From CAYUYV01 sp050331455 (GTDB taxonomy: Bacteria; Pseudomonadota; Alphaproteobacteria; JAJFIK01): DNA of 64,000 bases. The notes below the pieces were generated by a model that was not told where the DNA came from, made no database searches, and saw only the letters and a program-made list of their open reading frames with translations. The position numbers and the translations under genes are program-made. Location of the stretch: contig JBHJGV010000005.1 of assembly GCA_050331455.1 (NCBI GenBank), positions 62,001 through 126,000 of the forward strand, read 5' to 3'. Shown piece after piece: positions 9,021 to 17,614 of this stretch; the stretch's first letter is position 1; every line of letters starts with the position of its first letter.

Positions 9021-10205
9021 CTAGGCGGCCTCGGGCCACGCGACCTCAGTGTCTTCGGACGCCCAGACGGATGCGTAATGCGCCGCCAATCGTTCCCCCT
9101 GGCGTTGCATATCATACTCACGTTCGACAAGCAGCCGCGCCGCGTCAAGCATGGCGCGCCATGCATCCGGACGACGGACAGTCCATAGCAGGTGTGCGGC
9201 AAGCGTGTCGACGTCGCCTTCTGGGGCCAGCAGCCCGGTCTGGCCATGCCGGAACAATTCCGGCCGATCGCCGAGCTGCGTGGTGATCACCGGCATGCCG
9301 GTCGCGGCCAGTTCTGTCAGCAGATGGGGCAGCCCGGCGCCGGAATCGCCGTCCCGGGACTGGCAGGCTGCGGCGAGAAAGACATGGTGGCGGCCGCTTT
9401 CTTCGTGAATACGCTCGCGGGACTGGGCGCCCAGCCGCCGCACCCGGTGCTCGAGCCCGGCCGCCCAAATGGCCTCGTCGATCCGTGCCAGTTCGGCCTG
9501 ACTCTCGGTGGTTTGGAGGGCATCGCCGATCAATGTGATCTCAAGGCAGACATCGCGGCGGATCGCGCCGAGTGCCGCAAGGGCGTCCGGCAGGCCGGTG
9601 CGCTCCACAAAGGAGCCGGCCAGGAGCACACGCAACGGCTCACCGCGGGCCCGGATCCGGGGTTGATACCGGTAGCGGTCGAGATCCACCCCGAGATGGT
9701 GCACGGCGACCCGTTCCGGCGCCGCGCCGCGGGCCACGACCCGCCGCACCGCGTCCGGGCCCTCGCACAGGATCAGGTCGGCGGAGGCTGCAAGATCGGA
9801 AAAACGCTTCGCCCAATGGGGCAAAGTCGCCGCGAGAACATCCATCTGCGATCCGTAGACCGAGACCACATGGGGCACCCCAGCCTCCCGGGCGGCCTCC
9901 CCATTGGCCCAGGCATGGGCGGCGAAGTGGGAATGGAGCAAGTCCGCGCCGATGCGCACGGCCGTCTCCGCGACGAAGGGCAGGGCCCGGACGAGACCCA
10001 GCCGGCGCATGCCCCGCTCCAGATAGTATCTACCCGGATGATCGGTCCGCAAAGAGTGGATCGGGGGTGAGGGGAACAGCGCCTCGTTCTGCCGCCGCTC
10101 ACAGACGATATGGGGGCGCACACGGCGCGGCAGGCTGACGATCTGGGTATGGAGCCAGTGCTCGCCAAAGGGCAGCCATTGGACCGTCGAATGAAGGCAG
10201 TTCAT
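9021..10205 (-). CDS. GT4-type glycosyltransferase
   Basis: A probable cytoplasmic retaining glycosyltransferase of the GT-B fold, family GT4, transferring a sugar from a nucleotide donor to a growing surface glycan. In the 394 residues, the first Rossmann half includes LLHSHFAAHAWANGEAA and HVVSVYGSQMDVLA. The second half starts near LRVLLAGSFVERTGLPDAL and carries ESGRHHVFLAAACQ, a conserved LTELAATGMPVITT stretch and HGQTGLLAPEGDVDTLA, the usual donor-binding end of GT4 enzymes. The canonical E-x7-E motif is only partly matched. The start at 10205 is chosen because GGGAG precedes it at good spacing; the frame itself opens 15 codons earlier. It sits between the asparagine-synthetase-like gene and the AGE-family gene. 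Donor and acceptor cannot be read from sequence; GDP-mannose derivatives are plausible from context. Confidence 0.85.
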   Translation of the reverse strand: MNCLHSTVQWLPFGEHWLHTQIVSLPRRVRPHIVCERRQNEALFPSPPIHSLRTDHPGRYYLERGMRRLGLVRALPFVAETAVRIGADLLHSHFAAHAWANGEAAREAGVPHVVSVYGSQMDVLAATLPHWAKRFSDLAASADLILCEGPDAVRRVVARGAAPERVAVHHLGVDLDRYRYQPRIRARGEPLRVLLAGSFVERTGLPDALAALGAIRRDVCLEITLIGDALQTTESQAELARIDEAIWAAGLEHRVRRLGAQSRERIHEESGRHHVFLAAACQSRDGDSGAGLPHLLTELAATGMPVITTQLGDRPELFRHGQTGLLAPEGDVDTLAAHLLWTVRRPDAWRAMLDAARLLVEREYDMQRQGERLAAHYASVWASEDTEVAWPEAA

Positions 10206-10295
10206 TGGGTTTGCTCCCGTGTCACGGAGGGCCCGCGCCCCATGCCCCATTGCGGGACCGCCCCGTGAAGAAAGCGTAAAGACGGAATGGGCTCA

Positions 10296-12380
10296 TCAGG
10301 CGGCTACCGGCAGCGCCCGACCGTCAAGATAGGCCGCCCGCATGGGCAGGATGGGATCCTCCGGACCGGCTCCGTAAAGGGCGGAGGCCTTGGCCTCGAC
10401 GGTGCGCAAGAGACGTTCGTTCCCCTTGAAGACCCCCTCGTGCCAGAGCAAGAAACCAATCAGGGGCCAGTTGGTGCGGATGAGGCGCCGGTCCTGTTCC
10501 GGGATCGCAGGGCCTTCGAGGCCGTCGAGAACGCAGTCCGTCAGGGGCCGCATCATCTTTTGAAAAGCCCGGCGCGGCAGGGCCGGGGGCGGCGCAGCCA
10601 TCCGCCAGACAAGATCCGCTGGCAGAAGATCCGTCATCGCCCGGCGCAGGATCCAGCCCGGCGCCCCGTCACGGGCGAGATAGGCGCCCGGCAGCCGAAA
10701 GGCAAAATCCGCCACCCGGCGGTCGAGAAACGGCATGGCAAGATCGAAAGGCACGCCCATGGCGGCCTGGCCCAGACAGCCCAACCGGTCCGGCAGATCC
10801 GTCCGGGTGGCCGCCTCGACGAGCATGCCCTCGAGCGACCAGGCCCGATGGGGATTGAGACGCCCGGCGTTGAGACCGCTCAGATGGGCTTGCGCAAGGC
10901 GGTCCGGTAAGGGGGGACCGGCTCGATGAGCCGTGCCGTCCTGGCCCAAAAGGCTCACAAGGGCGGCACGGCGGATGGCCTGATCAAGATCCGTCCAGGC
11001 CGTTCGCCCCCGGACCGACCGTGGCCAGGGCAGCGCCCCCGACGCCGTCATCGCCGTGATGACCGCCCCTAAACGCCCGCCCGCCAGGGCGGATGCAAGC
11101 GCCCCCTGCCCGTGCCGCCGCCCGGCCCCGAACAGGGCCCCGGCGCCGGTCCCCGACAAAGCGCCGAGGGCGCCCTGCCCCGACATGGACGCCAGCAACA
11201 TCTGCCGGGCGCACAGCAGCGGATCGTCGAACGGCTCATCCATCAAGGTGCTGAAGGATCCGGCAAGGCGCCACAGGCCGAGAAGCGGAACCGGCACCAC
11301 TTGATGGAGACTGTCCGTGCCGTCTGCGATCCGCGACGCGAGGCGCACGGCCGGGCCATGGCTTGACGGCGCACCGAATGCCCCGATTTCCTCCGCATAG
11401 GTGTGGATCCGCCGGCCCGCCGAGCGCCCGGCAAGAACCGTAACCATGGCGCAGCCCAAATGACCGTCCGGCCCCGCCGGATCGAGAATGGCGGCAGCGG
11501 GTCCGTCCTTGGCGATCCGGATGGAGACCGCATCGGCCAGAAGATCGCGCAAGGTCGCCGCCGCCTCGTCCGGTCCCACATCGCCGGGGCGCAGGCGGCT
11601 GCGCGGCATCGACCACAGGGGCATGGGCTGTCCCGGAAACGGATCGGCGGCCCGCGTCACGGTGCCCGCGCCGATGGGCCGGATATCCCGGTAGAGCGTC
11701 GACCCGGGTCCCTTGGCGCCGAAAAGGAGCCAGCGGGCGGTCGCCCCGCGGTCAAGACGGCGCTGTCCGGCGACGGACGGAACGGCAAGGAGGCCTTTGA
11801 TCTCCGAGGCGAAGTACAGGATCGGGCCCGACCGGGTCCAATAGAGGGGCTTCACGCCCAGGGGATCGCGGCTGAGGATCAGCCGGTCGCGGTCGGCATC
11901 ATAGAGCGCGAGGGCCCATACACCATTGACCCGTGCAAGGCCCTCCGGGCCCCAATCGCGGATCACTTCCATCAGGACTTCGGTGTCGCTGGTGGTGCGA
12001 AATCGGGTGCCCCGGACGGTCAGATCCCGGCGCAGGTCCTGGGCATTGTAGACGGTTCCGTCAAAGGCCAGAATGAACCGTCCGTCTGCGGATATGAAGG
12101 GTTGATGGGCCCGGTCCGTCCGGTCGCTCCCGGCGAGGCGCCGCTGGGCAAGGCCAAGACGGGCCAGGGGTCCGGCCGTGCCCAGTTTGGGCATGCGGGC
12201 GGCCAGGGCCGGGACCGTTCCGGCGCCAGCGAAAGAGATGAAAGCCCGTTCGGGCGTGTCGATGGCAACGAAGCCCTCGTCATCGGGCCCGCGATGGGCC
12301 ATGGCCCGCACCATGGGCGCGAGCACCGCACTGTCCGCGCGGCCCCGCTCCAGGTGGATGTAGCCGGCGATGGCGCCCAT
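10296..12380 (-). CDS. Asparagine-synthetase-like protein with both active sites degenerate
   Basis: A 694-residue protein with the overall layout of glutamine-hydrolysing asparagine synthetase (AsnB). The N-terminal glutaminase-like domain keeps AHRGPDDEG, SDTEVLMEVI, NGVWALALYD and LSRDPLGVKPLYW. The C-terminal synthetase-like domain keeps MPFLDRRVADFAFRLPG. However, the protein begins MGAIAGY where active enzymes begin MCGIAG, so the nucleophilic Cys2 is Gly. The start is well supported: AGGGA lies about seven bases upstream and no upstream Cys codon is in frame. The ATP-binding SGGxDS loop is also absent; the corresponding stretch, about residues 298-308, reads ILDPAGPDGHL. The later Arg-x-Lys region is altered too. 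It is therefore probably a pseudoenzyme or has a changed activity. It is second in the leftward glycan run after gmd, where AsnB-like proteins are sometimes found with exopolysaccharide genes. The long intact frame argues for a maintained function. Confidence 0.85.
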   Translation of the reverse strand: MGAIAGYIHLERGRADSAVLAPMVRAMAHRGPDDEGFVAIDTPERAFISFAGAGTVPALAARMPKLGTAGPLARLGLAQRRLAGSDRTDRAHQPFISADGRFILAFDGTVYNAQDLRRDLTVRGTRFRTTSDTEVLMEVIRDWGPEGLARVNGVWALALYDADRDRLILSRDPLGVKPLYWTRSGPILYFASEIKGLLAVPSVAGQRRLDRGATARWLLFGAKGPGSTLYRDIRPIGAGTVTRAADPFPGQPMPLWSMPRSRLRPGDVGPDEAAATLRDLLADAVSIRIAKDGPAAAILDPAGPDGHLGCAMVTVLAGRSAGRRIHTYAEEIGAFGAPSSHGPAVRLASRIADGTDSLHQVVPVPLLGLWRLAGSFSTLMDEPFDDPLLCARQMLLASMSGQGALGALSGTGAGALFGAGRRHGQGALASALAGGRLGAVITAMTASGALPWPRSVRGRTAWTDLDQAIRRAALVSLLGQDGTAHRAGPPLPDRLAQAHLSGLNAGRLNPHRAWSLEGMLVEAATRTDLPDRLGCLGQAAMGVPFDLAMPFLDRRVADFAFRLPGAYLARDGAPGWILRRAMTDLLPADLVWRMAAPPPALPRRAFQKMMRPLTDCVLDGLEGPAIPEQDRRLIRTNWPLIGFLLWHEGVFKGNERLLRTVEAKASALYGAGPEDPILPMRAAYLDGRALPVAA

Positions 12381-12515
12381 GGAGCCGTCCCTGTTCGTCC
12401 GGATGCGCCAGATTGGTGGCGACGATCCCGCTCATTCACCGCGTGGCCTTCACTGGTGGGGCTGAACGGATTAAGCCGGGCTTAACGCGGGTGAACCACA
12501 AGAGGACAGGACCTG

Positions 12516-13553
12516 CTACAGCAGGACGCAGCCGTCCCGCACGCGGGCCAGATCCCGCTCCATCATTTCCTGTACGAGATCCTCGAAACTGGTTCTGCTG
12601 CGCCAACCGAGATCGGCCGCGGCGCGGGAGGCATCGCCGACCAGATCCTCCACTTCCGCGGGGCGGAAATAATTCGGATTGACCCGGACGATCAGGCGCC
12701 CGGTCCCGCGATCCACGGCATGGCGGGCTTGGCCTTCCCCCTCCCAGGCGAGATGGAAACCCGCCACTCGGGCCGCCGTGTTCACGAAGTCTTCGACCGA
12801 ATAGGCCCGCCCTGTGGCAAGGACATAATCGTTCGGTGTGTCCAAGCGCACCATGGCATGCATGCCGGCCACATAGTCCCGGGCATGGCCCCAATCCCGC
12901 CGCGCGCCCAGATTTCCCAACTCGAGCACATCCTGCTTGTTGTTCTTGATCTCGGCGAGCGCAGACGTGATCTTCCGTGTCACGAATTCCCGGCTCCGCA
13001 GGGGGGATTCGTGGTTGAACAGAATGCCGGACGTCGTGTGCATTCCGTGGGCTTCGCGGTAATTGCGCACCATCCAGTGGGCGTAAAGCTTCGAGATGCC
13101 GTAGGGACTGCGCGGTGCGAAGGGCGTGCGCTCCGTCTGGGGCGATTCGACGACCCGTCCGAACATCTCCGAGGTGGAGGCCTGATAGAACCGGATCTGC
13201 GGATTGACCTCGCGCACAACCTCAAGCAGTCGGGTCACAGCGAGACCATCCACTTCCGAAGTGTACAGGGGTTGCTTAAATGACACGCCCACAAAACTTT
13301 GCGCAGCAAGATTATAAATTTCATCCGGCTGCGTGTCTTTCAGGACACGCAGAATGTTGCCCATTTCGAGGAGTTCCAACTCCACCAAGCGCACATCTTT
13401 TTCAACATTCAATTCTTCGAGCCGCCATGACGCCCTGCTGGATCCGCGGCGATGGCTGCCAAAAACTTCGTAGCCCCGGTGAAGCAGAAACTGTGCGAGA
13501 TAGGCCGCGTCCTGACCGTAGATACCAGTAATCAAAGCCCGCCTCGCCGCCAT
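12516..13553 (-). CDS. gmd: GDP-mannose 4,6-dehydratase
   Basis: Converts GDP-mannose to GDP-4-keto-6-deoxymannose, precursor of fucose, rhamnose, perosamine and related deoxysugars. The 345-residue SDR protein has the NADP loop TGIYGQDAAYLAQF (the second Gly-Ser of the usual TGITGQDGSYL is Ala-Ala). It also has GSHRRGSS, NLAAQSFVGVSF, QASTSEMFG, the catalytic SPYGISKLYAHW, NHESPLR and RDWGHARDYV, all Gmd hallmarks. The start at 13553 is set by AGAGGA six bases upstream and by homology; the open frame runs 24 codons further. It is the first gene of the leftward group gmd, AsnB-like, GT4, AGE, pgi, manC. No fcl or rmd reductase is in the window, so the final deoxysugar is unknown. Confidence 0.95.
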   Translation of the reverse strand: MAARRALITGIYGQDAAYLAQFLLHRGYEVFGSHRRGSSRASWRLEELNVEKDVRLVELELLEMGNILRVLKDTQPDEIYNLAAQSFVGVSFKQPLYTSEVDGLAVTRLLEVVREVNPQIRFYQASTSEMFGRVVESPQTERTPFAPRSPYGISKLYAHWMVRNYREAHGMHTTSGILFNHESPLRSREFVTRKITSALAEIKNNKQDVLELGNLGARRDWGHARDYVAGMHAMVRLDTPNDYVLATGRAYSVEDFVNTAARVAGFHLAWEGEGQARHAVDRGTGRLIVRVNPNYFRPAEVEDLVGDASRAAADLGWRSRTSFEDLVQEMMERDLARVRDGCVLL

Positions 13554-13815
13554 GGAGTCCTCTTTACAGTCAGGTCTTGAGAAGAAAAGGACCGGGGAAG
13601 GCCTTGCCGTGCAGGTACGCTTCAAGCGCGCTGAGACACGGATCGTCCGGTCGCCACGAGGCGCGAACTATACTCGGGGCCGCCCCGGGGGCAATCCCTT
13701 CCACACGCCACGTGACCGGCAAAGACCTGGTTGTAAATAGGGCTTGGTTGCACAAGGCCGACTTATCCCGGCATGGGCACACTCGCCAGCCCACCTTCCG
13801 ACGGCGGTCCTTTCG

Positions 13816-14034
13816 TCAGTCCTGCCGGATCCGGCCCGCTCGGCCCGCAATGGCGGCCCCGCGGGCGATCCGCGCCGCATGGGCGTAGACGGATGGGCCA
13901 GCCGCCGCGGCGCCCACGGACGCCGACGCCGTTTCGGGAAACGGCGCAGCCTTGCCGGAGGCGGTCACGGGAAACCCGGTGCACAGCGCCAAAAACAGGC
14001 CTGTCAGGCGGAGCGAAACGGCTTTGGTCTGCAT
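13816..14034 (-). CDS. Small exported protein of unknown function (72 aa)
   Basis: Starts MQTKAVSLRLTGLFLALCTG, a short basic n-region and hydrophobic core, with a probable signal-peptidase site around VTASG-KA. The mature part would be about 45 residues, alanine- and arginine-rich, with no domain recognised. The case for a real gene rests on a strong ribosome-binding site (AAGGAGGG about ten bases before the ATG) plus the signal peptide. The open frame extends 66 codons upstream but that part is not protein-like. It lies alone between gmd and the divergent channel operon; the 262 bases between it and gmd show nothing supportable. Confidence 0.5.
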   Translation of the reverse strand: MQTKAVSLRLTGLFLALCTGFPVTASGKAAPFPETASASVGAAAAGPSVYAHAARIARGAAIAGRAGRIRQD

Positions 14035-14443
14035 GGGTATGATCCCTCCTTGCCTCGCCAGAGGAGCGGCGGATGCACAGCATTGCCTCCTTCCCACGCG
14101 GATCGTTAAGCAGTCCTTTCTTTTTCTCCGCTTCGCTCGAACCAAGCATGAGCCAGCAAACCGTGCCGGTCGGTCCCACCTTCGTGTCAGCGCGCCGCGT
14201 TGCCGCCTCCGTATCCCTTGGAATAGGGGCATCCCATGCGGGGGGAGTTCCCATGCAAAAAAAGTATATCAAGCTCTACATCTATTGATGCTGTATCCCG
14301 GCGGCGGGAGCGGGTAATGTCACCTAAGGACTGTTTTTCCGCATCTATTGGGGCCTGAGCTGTCGTGGCGGGACGAAACCTTCGATGCCCGGACCGAGGC
14401 GCCGTCAGCGATGACATGATCCCCGAAGCAGGATCCGCCCGAC
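14035..14443. other. Upstream region of the channel/PspA operon
   Basis: About 410 bases between the small exported protein and the divergent channel gene. It includes a locally AT-rich patch around 14253-14292 (a run of seven A followed by GTATATC) that contrasts with the GC-rich surroundings and is the likeliest promoter area. No good sigma-54 -24/-12 element and no convincing -35/-10 pair at standard spacing were found. No gene is seen. Confidence 0.4.
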
Positions 14444-15622
14444 ATGTCGGCCATTTTCTATTCCATCCGCAAGCTGCTGCGCCGCTTGCGCCACACCCGT
14501 CAACGCCCGACCGCCCGGGGGATCCGGGTCGTTCTGGGCGCGTTGTTGACCGTGGCCCTGCTTCACAGTGTTCTCATTGCCTTGGTGGAGGATTGGTCCC
14601 TTGCGGACGCCCTGTGGTTCACGGCCACCGCCGGCACGACGGTCGGCTTCGGCGACTTATCTCCGGCAAGTCACCTGGGACGCTTGATCACGGTGCTTCT
14701 TATCTATATCCCAGCGATCCCGGCGATCGGATACCTCACCAGCCTGTTGGTGGAAGGCATTATCGACCGGCGGGACCGGACACGGCTCGGGAGGGTCCAG
14801 CTGATGCTCAGTAACCATCTCGTCTTCATCAACTACCCCAAAATCGACGGGGCGGTCTATTTCGAGCGGGCCATCGAACAGTTCCATCAGTCGAACACCG
14901 ATTATGCGGACCGGCCCATCGCCATACTGACGGACAGCCTGCCCAATGGCCTGCCCCAGTCCCTGCACGATCTGGGCGTCTCGCTGGTGTCCCACCGGCC
15001 CAACGAGGCGGCGGCGCTGGAACTGGCCTGTGCAGCCCAGGCGGACACGGTCTTCGTCCTGACACCATCGGGCCAGGAGCCCTGGGAAGAGAGCCTCGTC
15101 TTCGACATTGCCCACCAGATTCTGTTGCTGAGGGGCGATGGCCCCCGTCCCCGGATCATCGCAGAAGCCTTCAGCCCGGAAATGAAATCGCGCCTGCGCC
15201 AGATGGGTGTCGATGCCGTGGTACGGCCCATCCGGGCTTATCCGGGACTGATCGTGCGGGCCGCCATCGCGCCGGGATCAGAGGCGATCGTCGAAGCCCT
15301 TTTCGATGCCCGCGGCGAGGAATGCCAGCGCCTCGATCAGCCTTTTACCAATATCGCGTGGTCGGATCTCGCCAGCAGTCTCGTGGCGCGCGATTTGGGC
15401 ACCCCCATCGCCATCCAGGACGAGCATGGCGTCGTGCGGGCCGATCTGAGCGGATCGGAGCGGGTGAGCGGACGGGCCGTTTATCTCATCGTGCCCAGCC
15501 GGTCCCAGGAGAGCTTCGAGGCTGCCCAGCAAGCCGCGGCCCTGGATCGCCCCGCCCCGGTCCGCTCGCTGGTGCCCCCCAACGCGCCGTCCGGCCCGAC
15601 TTCCGGTCAAGGGGAGGCCTGA
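14444..15622 (+). CDS. Two-TM potassium-channel-like protein with cytosolic RCK/TrkA-N-type domain
   Basis: A 392-residue channel subunit for the inner membrane. TM1 is about residues 26-48. A pore helix follows, with the selectivity filter TTVGFGD at residues 65-71; GFG is a known K+-channel variant of GYG. TM2 is about residues 80-103. The cytosolic part from about residue 115 resembles the nucleotide-binding RCK/TrkA-N fold: it has two alternating beta-alpha halves, and a stretch around MGVDAVVRPIRAYPGL recalls the DxVI(x)P region of MthK-type channels. It should conduct K+ and be gated by a ligand bound to the cytosolic domain. It is the first gene of a tightly spaced operon; its stop is three bases before the next start. 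Pairing with PspA-family and DUF350 genes suggests a role in membrane-potential or envelope stress. Ion selectivity is inferred from the filter only. Confidence 0.85.
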   Translation: MSAIFYSIRKLLRRLRHTRQRPTARGIRVVLGALLTVALLHSVLIALVEDWSLADALWFTATAGTTVGFGDLSPASHLGRLITVLLIYIPAIPAIGYLTSLLVEGIIDRRDRTRLGRVQLMLSNHLVFINYPKIDGAVYFERAIEQFHQSNTDYADRPIAILTDSLPNGLPQSLHDLGVSLVSHRPNEAAALELACAAQADTVFVLTPSGQEPWEESLVFDIAHQILLLRGDGPRPRIIAEAFSPEMKSRLRQMGVDAVVRPIRAYPGLIVRAAIAPGSEAIVEALFDARGEECQRLDQPFTNIAWSDLASSLVARDLGTPIAIQDEHGVVRADLSGSERVSGRAVYLIVPSRSQESFEAAQQAAALDRPAPVRSLVPPNAPSGPTSGQGEA

Positions 15623-15625
15623 CCC

Positions 15626-16642
15626 ATGCCCATGCTCTGGACTGGCCTTGTGAGGATCCTCGTGCTGCTCGGCGCGGTGCTGTTGGTCAGTGCCTGCAAC
15701 GACCCCAATGCCAAGGCGATCGCGCAACTCGATACGGCGATCAAGGATCGTTTTGCCAAGGTGGAGCAGGACCTTGGCGAGGGGCGGCTGCCCAACGCCA
15801 AGATCCTGGCCCGCTATGTGGCGCAGGCCAAAACACTGGAGCCCGATTATGCGGATGTCATGGACGGTCTCGGTACCATGGCCGGGCCGCAAAACCGCCG
15901 GTTCCAGGACCTTAAGGTTCAGCACAAAGAGGTCATGAAGGCCTACGACAAGCGCTCGGTCCCGTCCGGACAGATCGCCGAACAGCTCCAGCGAATCTAT
16001 GATGCGGCGGCCCCCGAGCGGATCAATGCGGGGCTGGTGGACGAGATCAACACCGTCGCGGCCCTGACGAACGGCGCTTTGAGCCCCATCAATCTGCCCG
16101 ACGGCGGCGCGCTGCCCGAGGCGGGCACCGCGCTTGTGGGCAACCCGTCCTATGGCAGTTGGCAGCAACAGTCGAACGGCACGCCCATGTGGGTCTGGTT
16201 CGCCCAATATGCCCTGCTGCAAAGCGTCGTCGGCAACATGTTCTACCCGTCCTGGTACTATAACCGTCCGTGGTCCTATGATTACGACGTCTACCGCGAC
16301 CGCTTCGGCACACCCCGATGGCGCAACCGGGAGGCCGGCCGCATGAGCCGCAACTGGCCCAGCATCGAGCGCGAAGGCCAGCGCCGGGGCCGCAAGCCCT
16401 CGGCCTATGCCCGGCGGACCAACCGCTCTGTGCAGGACAGCGCCGCAAGCCGGCGCCACGCCAGTTTCGGGGAAACCCGGGCCCAGATCGCACGCAACGG
16501 CGGACGCCGGCCAAGCGCCTATCAGACCCGCACCGTGAACACCTCCGGGTCCGCAAGACGCGTGTCGTCCTACGGCTCCGGAAACCGCTACCCCGCATCC
16601 CGCCGATCTGCCGGCTCAAGCCGCTCCTTCAGAGGCAAATAG
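15626..16642 (+). CDS. Lipoprotein of unknown function with aromatic centre and basic C-terminal tail
   Basis: The 338-residue protein starts with a signal peptide and a lipobox ending LLVSAC at Cys25, so it should be lipid-anchored in the envelope. Residues about 30-150 are predicted largely helical. A short aromatic, possibly membrane-associating patch follows (MWVWFAQYALLQSVVG, then FYPSWYYNRPWSYDYDVY). The last 120 residues are rich in Arg, Ser and Tyr and repetitive (RRPSAYQTR, RKPSAYARR), suggesting a disordered cationic tail. GGGGAGG overlaps the end of the channel gene and precedes the ATG. In E. coli yjfIJKLMC, yjfM also encodes a lipoprotein (DUF1190) at a comparable place; the present protein is not clearly the same family. 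Function unknown; it could be the periplasmic partner of the channel and DUF350 protein. Confidence 0.75.
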   Translation: MPMLWTGLVRILVLLGAVLLVSACNDPNAKAIAQLDTAIKDRFAKVEQDLGEGRLPNAKILARYVAQAKTLEPDYADVMDGLGTMAGPQNRRFQDLKVQHKEVMKAYDKRSVPSGQIAEQLQRIYDAAAPERINAGLVDEINTVAALTNGALSPINLPDGGALPEAGTALVGNPSYGSWQQQSNGTPMWVWFAQYALLQSVVGNMFYPSWYYNRPWSYDYDVYRDRFGTPRWRNREAGRMSRNWPSIEREGQRRGRKPSAYARRTNRSVQDSAASRRHASFGETRAQIARNGGRRPSAYQTRTVNTSGSARRVSSYGSGNRYPASRRSAGSSRSFRGK

Positions 16643-16723
16643 ACCCCGTCGCGTCGCAGGATCGGCCGCCCCAAAGGATCCCGGGCCGATCCGGAAGACG
16701 CCCCATCCGGGAGGACCCGTTCC

Positions 16724-17614
16724 ATGCTGTCTTATCTGGGACTGAGCAATTACCTTATCACGATCCTGCTGGTGAACCTCGCCATCGGCGCGGCCCTGCT
16801 CGTCAGTGTGCGCATTTTCGTGGGGCTGGCCACGAATGTGAACTCGATCGAGGAACTGGCCGAACGGGACAATCCTGCCTTCGGCATTACCCTGGCCGGC
16901 ACCTTGCTCGGCGTGGGCATCATCGGCACCGGGGTCATTTCCGGCGATCCCGCCGCCACCATTGGCCATGAAGTCATGATCCTGCTGGCCTATGGCGCGG
17001 CGGGGCTCGCCGCCATCATGGTCAGCCGGCAGATCTTCGACCGCATCTCCATGCCCGATCTCGATGTCCACGAGGAACTGCGCCAGGGCAAGGTGGCCGT
17101 TGCCCTGACCGATGCGGGCAACGCCCTCGCGACCGCCCTTATCGTCCGGAGCGTGATCAATTGGGTCATGGGCGACGATTTGACCGTCGCCGTGATCGCT
17201 TTTTTCGGTTTCCTGGTCAGCCAGATGGTGTCGTCGATTGTCACCTATTATCGGATTAGTGCCTATAATCAGGCCCATGACGACTCGTTCCAGAAAGCGC
17301 TCCAGGACGGCAACACGGCCCTCGCCCTGCGCTTCGGCGGTTTCCAGATCGGCGCGGCGCTGGCGATTACCAGTGCGCTCAATCTTGTCCCTTACGATCC
17401 GGCGGCGCCGGTTCATGTGCTGCTGTACTGGCTGGGTCTGTGTGCGGTGCTGTTGATCCTGCTGTTCGCGCTGGGCTGGCTCGCCGGGCGGCTTGTCCTC
17501 GGCTCCGTGGACATGCGCCATGAGGTCGACAAGGAACGCAATGTGGCCATCGCGGTGATCCAGGCGGCGATCCTGGTCGCCATCGGGTTCGCCCTGTCGG
17601 CGGCGACCGCATGA
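16724..17614 (+). CDS. DUF350 family inner-membrane protein (YjfL-like, two tandem units)
   Basis: A 296-residue polytopic membrane protein with about eight hydrophobic segments. It reads as two copies of the DUF350 unit. Each contains a segment of the pattern xxNxAxAxxxxGxxxGxA: ERDNPAFGITLAGTLLGVGI, then GKVAVALTDAGNALATALIV, then DGNTALALRFGGFQIGAALA, then ERNVAIAVIQAAILVAIGFA. E. coli YjfL is a shorter member. The molecular role of DUF350 proteins is not established; they recur next to PspA-like genes. GGGAGG precedes the ATG. The stop overlaps the next start by four bases (ATGA), implying translational coupling to the aminopropyltransferase-like gene. Family assignment is firm, function is not. 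Confidence 0.85.
   Translation: MLSYLGLSNYLITILLVNLAIGAALLVSVRIFVGLATNVNSIEELAERDNPAFGITLAGTLLGVGIIGTGVISGDPAATIGHEVMILLAYGAAGLAAIMVSRQIFDRISMPDLDVHEELRQGKVAVALTDAGNALATALIVRSVINWVMGDDLTVAVIAFFGFLVSQMVSSIVTYYRISAYNQAHDDSFQKALQDGNTALALRFGGFQIGAALAITSALNLVPYDPAAPVHVLLYWLGLCAVLLILLFALGWLAGRLVLGSVDMRHEVDKERNVAIAVIQAAILVAIGFALSAATA

Noticed and set aside
14035..14443. Sigma-54 promoter for the PspA-containing operon.
   Set aside because: Psp operons in enterobacteria use sigma-54, but no TGGCAC-N5-TTGC-like element and no pspF homologue were found here.
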